Below, in pieces: positions 50,225 to 56,462 of a DNA stretch of 56,462 bases; the stretch's first letter is position 1, and each line of letters opens with the position of its first letter. The position numbers and the translations under genes were made by a program. The DNA is from an uncultured Opitutales bacterium (GTDB taxonomy: Bacteria > Verrucomicrobiota > Verrucomicrobiia > Opitutales > Intestinicryptomonadaceae): the NCBI GenBank assembly GCA_900546565.1, contig URDC01000006.1:1-56462 (forward strand). Direction: 5' to 3'. The notes below the pieces were generated by a model. That model did not search any database. It was not told the origin of the DNA and was given only the letters and a program-made list of their open reading frames with translations.

Positions 50225-52180
50225 ATGAGATTTTTTAAGACAATTCTTTTGTGCGTGCCGTTTTTGGCGTGCGGCGGCGTTTTCGCCCAACAGACCGCCT
50301 TGGAGACTTCGATTGAAATCAAGGCGGACGCCGATTTTCTCTTTCTGCCCGTGAGCCCGTCGGTCGATAACCGCCAAGTCGTCATTCGCGACGAATCGGG
50401 CGCGGTGCTCTTCGACGAATACGTTATGCTTTCCGTCGGCAAAGGGCAGTGGTTCGCGCCGGTGGACGTCTCGAAATTCAGGGGGCGCAAGCTGACGGTT
50501 TCGTATCCCAACAAAAATTTTGTGGGCTCGCCCGCAATCATAGCCAGCGACTCCGTTCCCTCGCCCGACATCTCCGGCGACCCCAAACGCCCCGCCTTCC
50601 ATATCACCGCCACGCGCGGGCTTTTGGGAGGTTCGAGCGGGCTTTTCTACTTCCGCGGCAAATACTACGCCTACGGCTTGCAGAACAAATTCTGCTTTTC
50701 GCTGCGCGGAACGTTCGCGCCAGTGCTTTGGGAAAGCTCGGATATGTTCAACTGGAACGCGCTCGAAACTCCTTCTCTTGTAACGAGTGTGATGAAGTCG
50801 CCCGCTTCCGCGTGCGTGGACGAAACAAACCGCAGCGGGCTGTTTGCGGGCGCGGAGTCGGGCGGTGTGATTTTTGCTATGTCCGACGCCTCGGGGGTGA
50901 CGTTTTTTGCAACGACCACGAATTTGCGCGACATCGTCCGAGCCGACACTGTTGCGAAAATCGAGGGCTCGGGCAGGTGGCCGCAGCTCTTTTTCAACGC
51001 CGATTCGGGCTTGTGGACACTTGTGCGCACCGAAACCGAGTCCGACGGCAAAACGCATTTTGCGGCAATCTACGTTTCGAAAGACCTGCGCAGTTGGGAG
51101 AAAACCTGCGCCGCCTACCGCCAAATGGCGTTTACAAATGTCAGCCTAATCCGCGCCGATGTCTACGGGGCGGGCGGCAGCAAGTGGGCGTTGCTTTCGG
51201 GCGACGGCAAATATGTTGCGGGCGATTTCGACGGGCGCGTTTTCACCCAGACTTCGAAAAATCCGTTAACCATTTTCGGCGGCACAATCCTGTATATCCA
51301 GCCGTGGAGCAATCTGCCGAACGCCGAGACAATGGTTACGGCGTCGATTATGCAGCCCGTTTCGGTTATGCGCCACCTCAAACAGAATTATATGAATGTT
51401 CTTTCCCTGCCGAGGAAGCTCAATTTTGTGCGCACTAACAGCGGAGACTTCCAGCTTCGCGCATCGGTTGCCGCTCAGGTTTCCGCGCACATCGGCGCGC
51501 CGCAGGTTGCCGACAGCGGGCTTTTCTTTGTTTCAAACACATTCACAGTTCCGGGCGCCTACGGCAACCGCTGCGTCTACGACGTTTGGTTTGAAGTCGG
51601 CAACGATACGTCTTCGGTCTTGATTGAAGTCGGCGTCGGCGTTTTCGGTGCGAATATCGAAGATTCCAACTACTATATGCGCCGGCTTATCGAAAATATA
51701 GGCGAGTGGCGCGCACCGCTTTCGCGCGGCTTTACCGAAGTCGGCGTCCGTGCGTTTGTCGATTCTTACTGTGTCGAGACGCTGTGGTATGCGGGCGATA
51801 TGGTTATGATTATGGGCGACTCGTTTTTGAATCCCGAACAGACGTTCAAAGTCGGTTCGGTGGGGGCTACGAAAATCCGCAAAATCGAAAAGTCCGACAT
51901 CTACAAAAATTCCGTCGCTCGCCTGCGCGAGGCTGCCGTCGAATTTTACAAAGACACTTTGCGCGAGATTCCCAAGCAGTCGGACGCGCAACAAAAGTCC
52001 TCTTCGCAGTCCCAGCCGTCCGAGCCGCAATCCGCGCAGCCCGAAAACGGCGGTGCACCCACAGTTCCCAGTGTCGGCTCGAATCCGGCTTCCGACGGTG
52101 GCGCGAAATTCGCGCCCAATGGCGGCGTCCAGCCCGCAAAATTGCAGACTTCTTCCGCCGCGCCTTCGGCGAACAATTAA
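50225..52180 (+). CDS. secreted GH32-fold beta-propeller protein lacking catalytic acids
   Basis: 651 residues from an ATG giving a clear signal peptide (FFKTILLCVPFLACGGVFAQ). An N-terminal beta domain (about 28-95) resembles that of fructan hydrolases (DUF4980-like), followed by a five-bladed-propeller-like part (RPAFHIT, GLFYFRGKYYAYGL, KDLRSWEK). The GH32 nucleophile motif WMNDPNG reads GLLGGSSG (132-139), RDP reads RWP (251-253) and no EC motif is seen, so hydrolysis is unlikely. A C-terminal sandwich precedes a long Gln/Ser/Pro tail. It may be a binding protein. The 287 bp before it hold no gene that I can support. Confidence 0.7.
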   Translation: MRFFKTILLCVPFLACGGVFAQQTALETSIEIKADADFLFLPVSPSVDNRQVVIRDESGAVLFDEYVMLSVGKGQWFAPVDVSKFRGRKLTVSYPNKNFVGSPAIIASDSVPSPDISGDPKRPAFHITATRGLLGGSSGLFYFRGKYYAYGLQNKFCFSLRGTFAPVLWESSDMFNWNALETPSLVTSVMKSPASACVDETNRSGLFAGAESGGVIFAMSDASGVTFFATTTNLRDIVRADTVAKIEGSGRWPQLFFNADSGLWTLVRTETESDGKTHFAAIYVSKDLRSWEKTCAAYRQMAFTNVSLIRADVYGAGGSKWALLSGDGKYVAGDFDGRVFTQTSKNPLTIFGGTILYIQPWSNLPNAETMVTASIMQPVSVMRHLKQNYMNVLSLPRKLNFVRTNSGDFQLRASVAAQVSAHIGAPQVADSGLFFVSNTFTVPGAYGNRCVYDVWFEVGNDTSSVLIEVGVGVFGANIEDSNYYMRRLIENIGEWRAPLSRGFTEVGVRAFVDSYCVETLWYAGDMVMIMGDSFLNPEQTFKVGSVGATKIRKIEKSDIYKNSVARLREAAVEFYKDTLREIPKQSDAQQKSSSQSQPSEPQSAQPENGGAPTVPSVGSNPASDGGAKFAPNGGVQPAKLQTSSAAPSANN

Positions 52181-52201
52181 AACGCTTTCGCATAAAATAT
52201 T

Positions 52202-52975
52202 ATGCAGTTTCAAATTATCGAAAGTTCAAGCTCGGGCAACAGCGCGTTCGTTGAGGCGGACGGCGTAAAGATTCTCATCGACGCGGGCGTCGGCATAAAG
52301 AAAATCAAACGCTACCTCGACGCGCAAAATCTCGCCCTCGAAGACTTGGACGGCGTATTCATAACCCACGAGCATTCCGACCACTTCCAGTCGCTGCACT
52401 GCTTTGCGGGTACAAGCGTAAAAGTTTTCGCCAACCGCGCAACCGCCGAGTGTATCCGCTACAAAGACGCCGATACCAAAAAACTCAACTGGCATATTTT
52501 CGAAACTGGGCGCGAATTCGACTTCTACGGCGTAGACATTTCGAGCTTTTCCATTCCCCACGACACCAGCGACCCCGTCGGCTTTCGGTTTGTCCATGCG
52601 GGCAAAACCCTCGTCTACGCGACCGACTTGGGCAAAATCACAAATTCAATCCGCGACATCGCAACCCGCGCCGACGTTCTTGTTTTGGAAAGCAATTATT
52701 GCCCCGTTATGCTCGAACGCTCCAACCGCCCGTATAGGTTGAAGTGCCGCATACGCAGCACGAACGGACACCTTTCGAATGCCGATGCAATTTCGCTTTT
52801 GCGCGAGTTGCCGCAAAACGTGGAGCGCGTTTTTCTCGCCCACGTCTCGCGCGAATGCAACGCCCCCGAACACATCGCCGAACTGCTTTCGCAAAGCGAT
52901 ATTTCGCCCGAACGCCTGTCGAAAATCGAGATAGTCTCGCCCTTTAACAAGTCAAGCTCGTTGCTTTCGTTTTAA
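52202..52975 (+). CDS. metallo-beta-lactamase fold hydrolase (YycJ/WalJ-like)
   Basis: 257 residues. Metal motifs THEHSDH, IPHDTSDPVG and YATDLGKI are those of the MBL fold. The start, FQIIESSSSGNSAFVE, matches the YycJ family. Homologues are 5'-3' DNA exonucleases or regulators of cell-wall signalling. No YycFG two-component partner is seen. It is 21 bp after the GH32-like gene. Confidence 0.88.
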   Translation: MQFQIIESSSSGNSAFVEADGVKILIDAGVGIKKIKRYLDAQNLALEDLDGVFITHEHSDHFQSLHCFAGTSVKVFANRATAECIRYKDADTKKLNWHIFETGREFDFYGVDISSFSIPHDTSDPVGFRFVHAGKTLVYATDLGKITNSIRDIATRADVLVLESNYCPVMLERSNRPYRLKCRIRSTNGHLSNADAISLLRELPQNVERVFLAHVSRECNAPEHIAELLSQSDISPERLSKIEIVSPFNKSSSLLSF

Positions 52976-53126
52976 TACGTTTTGTAGGAGGGCGTCAGGT
53001 CTTTGTGGCGCAGGGCTCTATTGCAATGCGTCAGGCTGTATAACGGGCGCGAATACTTCTTATGTCTAGGTATGCACTCTTTACCCAATGGTGGTGTGTT
53101 AATGCTAAAATAAATTTCTTCGCGCA

Positions 53127-53164
53127 CAAAAAAAAAGACCGAGCTGTTTGGCTCGGTCTTTTTT
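53127..53164. terminator. bidirectional terminator between convergent genes
   Basis: AAAAAGACCGAGC pairs with GCTCGGTCTTTTT in an almost perfect stem with T- or A-tracts on each side, serving the convergent hydrolase and outer-membrane protein genes. The 150 bp before it hold only a degenerate element-like stretch. Confidence 0.85.
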
Positions 53165-53182
53165 GCTTAGCAAAATCCTAAA

Positions 53183-54376
53183 TTAGTATTTCAAGTTCGC
53201 GTTGAACGAAACGATGTGCTGCTGGTAGCAGGCGTAGCTTACGTTCGATTCGTTGTTGAGATAGTTGTAGTTTACGCCGAACGAGAAGAACTTGTTGGGC
53301 ATATAGGAAACACCCACGCGCGTCCAGATTGTGTTGTCTGTTCTGCCGGTCGACTGGTAGTTTCCGTCCTGATACGACAAGCTTGCAGTTCCGACAACCT
53401 TCGGGTTGAAGTAGTAATTCAAGCCGCCTTCAACCGTTGTGTAGATGATGTTTTCGCGGGTTGCGCTGCCGCCGAAGTCTCGCGAACCTTTAACATAGAC
53501 ACCCAATTTTTCCGAAACTTCGTAGCCCAATGTGATGTTGCCCGTGAACGACCAGGAATCTTCCGATGCGCGGAGCATAGTTTCGGGTGTCGAGCGGTTC
53601 TGCGCGCCGATGTAAACTTCGCAAGTGAGTTTCGGGGCAATTTCGCCAGTGGCTGTTACGCCGATAAAGTGGTCGTCTCTTTCGGTGCCGTAGAGGGCTT
53701 CATAGTAGGAAGGGCCGTCGAAGTAGTCTGTGTGTCTATACTGGTAGGACAAACCGACCGAAATCTTCTGCGTTACTCTGTAAAGCAGGCTTACGGGAAC
53801 TGAATAGATGTCGTAGCTTGCGTACACGTCCGACCACGGACCGAGTTTGTCGCTACCGACAAATTCTTTTCTCAACCAATCGAAGCCGACTGTGCCGTAG
53901 ATTTTTTCAGAAAAATCGTAAGAGCCTTTAACGCCCGCGTTCCAGTTGTTGTAGCGAACGAGCAAGCCGTCGTTGCCCGCCAAAACGGTAGTATCGCTTG
54001 TGTTGTCCCTGTTTTGGTCGAATCTGAAATACGCCGCAACGTTCCAAGAAGCTTCCGTATAGGAGGTGTTGGCCGCGATGTGGAGGAGGTTGTTGTCGAA
54101 TTCCTTGTGGTCGACGTATTTTGTCAAATCTTCGTGAACTTTGAGATTCGCCTTGAACTTGCTTTGGCGACCGTAGTCCATTTCGCCGCCGAGGCGCAAT
54201 GTTCCCGCATAGTCGTCAATTTTATTCTGGTTGGCGTATGTGATATTCGAGTTGTAACTCCCGATTACCGCGCCGCGGAAGAATATGTCCAACTGGTCTC
54301 CAACCGTGATGAATGGAGCCGCGCTCGCCGCAACGGCGCACGCTGAGAGCAACGATGATACTAATACTTTTTTCAT
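53183..54376 (-). CDS. outer-membrane beta-barrel protein
   Basis: 397 residues. Signal peptide (LLSACAVAASA), then alternating hydrophobic/polar strands with many aromatic residues (for example GTVGFDWLRKEF, SVGLSYQYRHTDYFDG) and a final SFNANLKY, the terminal aromatic typical of barrels assembled by BAM. No OmpA or plug domain is seen. It may be a porin or a capsule/oligosaccharide channel. I do not recognise a named family. Confidence 0.8.
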   Translation of the reverse strand: MKKVLVSSLLSACAVAASAAPFITVGDQLDIFFRGAVIGSYNSNITYANQNKIDDYAGTLRLGGEMDYGRQSKFKANLKVHEDLTKYVDHKEFDNNLLHIAANTSYTEASWNVAAYFRFDQNRDNTSDTTVLAGNDGLLVRYNNWNAGVKGSYDFSEKIYGTVGFDWLRKEFVGSDKLGPWSDVYASYDIYSVPVSLLYRVTQKISVGLSYQYRHTDYFDGPSYYEALYGTERDDHFIGVTATGEIAPKLTCEVYIGAQNRSTPETMLRASEDSWSFTGNITLGYEVSEKLGVYVKGSRDFGGSATRENIIYTTVEGGLNYYFNPKVVGTASLSYQDGNYQSTGRTDNTIWTRVGVSYMPNKFFSFGVNYNYLNNESNVSYACYQQHIVSFNANLKY

Positions 54377-54602
54377 AATTTGTAGGGTTTTTTAGGTTTT
54401 ACCTTAAAATTCTTTCTTAAATTGAATCCATTCAATCTTTGTTTAAAAAAATAGTCAAGTTTTTTATCTCATATTTTTTTGAAAAATTTATTCGAACTGT
54501 TGCGCGACAATAATAGTCTTGAAAATGCCGCGAATGTATGTTTGTCTAACACAGAAGAGATATCATCATTTTTTGCGTTTTTAGAAGGAGATTTTTTATA
54601 AA

Positions 54603-56303
54603 ATGGCAAATTCGACTCAAAAAAATTCGAAATACCCTGTTTTTTTCGGAATCGCCCAGCGCGTGTGTATGCCAAACGGCGCGTGGACGTTCGAAATCGT
54701 TTGGAGACGTCTGTTCGCGGTTTTGGGCATAGCCGCGCTTGTCGGATACTTTGCGCTTTCTGTCGTGATTTTCTGTTTCTTCAAATATTTCAGGGAATAC
54801 GACGAAATGACCCTGTTGCAGGCGGCCAAAGCTCCGTTTACGCGCACCGAGCTTCGCCAGACAATAGGCAAATACGACATCGAAAAGGCGAAGGCATACC
54901 TCAAAGAGGGCAAATACCGCGAAGCCTACACGAGCCTCGTTTCGGGAAATTCGCGCGCGCCCAAAAATTTGGAGGGCTGCAAACTTCTCGCCGAATTTTA
55001 TACGTTTTTGTTCAAGCGCCCCGACCGCGCAATCGAAGTTTTTGAACGCTCGCTGCCGTATGCAATCGACGACGTCCAATACCTGCGTATGTATATAAAG
55101 ATTCTCATCGACCAAACAGAAGACGCCCGCGTAATCAGTGTCGGCAACAAGCTCCTTTCGATGCCCGAAATGAAAAGTCCCGAAGCCAAGCTCTACTTGG
55201 CAATGGCGCTTGCAACCGTCTACGCCTACCACGGCAATTACGTGAAGTCGAAGGAGTTCATCACGAAATACAATCTCGAAAAGACGCTCCCCGGCATTTT
55301 GCGTCTTTCCAAAAACGAATGGGAACTCGGCAACCGCGATGCCGCAATCGAGATTCTGCGTAAAAACATTTCCTATCCCTCCAACAAGGAGGCAATCTAC
55401 GCCCTGCTTGTCAACTACTACATTGCCATGCACGACTACGATACCGCCCGCAAGTATTCTATGCTGCGCTCCCTCGAAAATCCGTTTTCCACCGAGCAGC
55501 GTATGGAATACCTCACCCTCCAAAAGAACAGCGGCGACATCGAGGGCGTCAAGCGCGATATGGAAATTTTCTACAACAACCACCAGAACGACAACCGCAG
55601 TATGCTCTATTTGGCGAACTTTGCCGCCGATGTCGGCGACCTTCCCTTTATGCGTCGCATCTACGACCTCGCCCTACGCAAGGATTTTCCCATCGCCCCC
55701 TACTGCCTGCTCTTGCTTGAAACCACAATCAATCAGGGCGACTACAAAGGCGCGGTCTCCTTCGTCGAAGACATAATGAACACAAAACCCAAGTGGAAGG
55801 ACCGCCACGACGACGTCATTCTCTGCCTTCGTGCCGTCGCCTATTACGCCGTCGGCAACTCCAATATGGCGGAAATATTGATAAACGACATCGTCAAGCG
55901 CAACACGATACCAGCCAAGGTTATGGTAGCCACCGCCCGAATGTTCGAAAAGCTCGGCGCGCAGGACGTATCGCTGCGCATTCTCGACCGCGCCGTCGCG
56001 CTTTATCCGCGCCACCAGATGGCACTCACGCGCCTGATTCAGGCGGAGCTTCGCGTCGGCATTTCGACGAATCTCAGAGAGCACGTCGGCAAGCTGCTGC
56101 GTATGCGCCGCCCCCCGCGCGAGCTTATCGCCGATGCCCAGATGAGCATTTGTAGCGACAAATTCATTTTTGCCGCCGACCGCGACAAGATTATCAAAGA
56201 AATCGACGTTTTGATGAACAACAAGGGCAACAAGGCTTTTGCCGATGCAAAAGAGCTTCTCGAAAGCGAAAAGATTATATCGCCCGACACCCTTGACTTC
56301 TAA
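54603..56303 (+). CDS. membrane-anchored TPR protein
   Basis: 566 residues. A single N-terminal membrane helix (about 37-60) is followed by a long all-helical TPR-like solenoid (AKAYLKEGKYREAYTSL, DRAIEVFERSLPYA, YDTARKYSMLRSLENPF, ARMFEKLGAQDVSLRILDRAVALYP). A strong AGAAGGAG site precedes the start. It is likely periplasm-facing and acts as a scaffold. The stop TAA opens the next repeat element. Confidence 0.8.
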   Translation: MANSTQKNSKYPVFFGIAQRVCMPNGAWTFEIVWRRLFAVLGIAALVGYFALSVVIFCFFKYFREYDEMTLLQAAKAPFTRTELRQTIGKYDIEKAKAYLKEGKYREAYTSLVSGNSRAPKNLEGCKLLAEFYTFLFKRPDRAIEVFERSLPYAIDDVQYLRMYIKILIDQTEDARVISVGNKLLSMPEMKSPEAKLYLAMALATVYAYHGNYVKSKEFITKYNLEKTLPGILRLSKNEWELGNRDAAIEILRKNISYPSNKEAIYALLVNYYIAMHDYDTARKYSMLRSLENPFSTEQRMEYLTLQKNSGDIEGVKRDMEIFYNNHQNDNRSMLYLANFAADVGDLPFMRRIYDLALRKDFPIAPYCLLLLETTINQGDYKGAVSFVEDIMNTKPKWKDRHDDVILCLRAVAYYAVGNSNMAEILINDIVKRNTIPAKVMVATARMFEKLGAQDVSLRILDRAVALYPRHQMALTRLIQAELRVGISTNLREHVGKLLRMRRPPRELIADAQMSICSDKFIFAADRDKIIKEIDVLMNNKGNKAFADAKELLESEKIISPDTLDF

Positions 56304-56462
56304 AAAAAACGGGCGAGGTATTTTAAATGACGTGCACGGGCGGCGATTGACTTAAAAGTCAATACACCTTTGTCAAACGCCTACACAAAATTTGTTTTAA
56401 AACGACTGAGGTATTTTAAATGACGTGCACGGGCGGCGATTGACTTAAAAGTCAATACACCT
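56304..56462. repeat. direct repeat of 55 bp with element termini, at window end
   Basis: Two identical 55-bp copies (56315-56369 and 56408-56462), 93 bp apart, each preceded by AAAACG and GAGG-type ends (AAAACGGGCGAGG, AAAACGACTGAGG). Each holds the hairpin ATTGACTT/AAGTCAAT (56346-56363, 56439-56456). The array may continue beyond the window. Confidence 0.75.

Noticed and set aside
52976..53126. Another palindromic element copy after the YycJ-like gene
   Set aside because: There is a weak resemblance (TATGTCTAGGTATGC), but no pairing arms were found, so I count it only as a possible relic.
56304..56462. CRISPR array at the window end
   Set aside because: Only two copies of 55 bp with 38 bp between, no cas genes, and the termini match the palindromic element family.

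Overview
The window is a stretch of bacterial chromosome from an anaerobic, Gram-negative, diaminopimelate-type bacterium, most likely a member of Verrucomicrobiota (Opitutales-like). The clues are a PEP-CTERM surface protein with a classic VPEPAT tail, pyruvate:ferredoxin oxidoreductase, FabV as enoyl reductase, a MurE with the DNPR diaminopimelate motif, an outer-membrane beta-barrel protein, and a division and cell-wall (dcw) cluster with a divergent FtsZ. The taxonomic call is inference. I see no rRNA, tRNA, CRISPR array, transposase or phage gene.

Layout. 1-9.8 kb: nifJ, a secreted GH28-like beta-helix protein, ispA, fabV, a Bax-inhibitor-1 membrane protein, rph and a small cysteine-motif protein. 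9.8-18.7 kb: information processing and protein quality control (mtaB, zinc-independent L31 and L36, folD, tsf, rpsB, tig, clpP, clpX). 19.2-20.7 kb: a PEP-CTERM protein. 20.9-39.6 kb: a complete-looking dcw cluster read on the minus strand from mraZ to ftsZ (mraZ, rsmH, ftsL, ftsI, murE, murF, mraY, murD, a LysM lipoprotein, ftsW, murG, murC, ddl, ftsQ, ftsA, ftsZ-like), with murB missing. 39.7-42.6 kb: ispF, ispD, pyrF and divergent ispE. 42.9-49.9 kb: metF, alr, yraN, a PEGA lipoprotein, proC, glycerate kinase and rhaA. 50.2-56.3 kb: a degenerate GH32-like secreted protein, a YycJ-like metallohydrolase, an outer-membrane barrel protein and a TPR membrane protein.

The most unusual content is not a gene. 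Most transcription-unit boundaries carry a family of modular palindromic elements of about 120-210 bp. The fullest copies have an outer stem that encloses an inner stem capped by a terminator-like hairpin, plus a second stem capped by a GTAC- or CATAC-type hairpin. The arms differ from copy to copy, yet pair within each copy, which looks like covariation. The elements begin exactly at stop codons, often supplying the TAA, and in ispE and clpX they encode the last residues of the protein. A second family of short hairpins (ATTG...CAAT inside GCG...CGC) is scattered through the same spacers.

The other main points are an FtsZ homologue that has lost the hallmark GTPase residues but kept its C-terminal tail, a four-repeat MraZ operator upstream of the dcw cluster, a MurF with a 75-residue acidic tail, and a GH32-fold protein lacking the catalytic acids.
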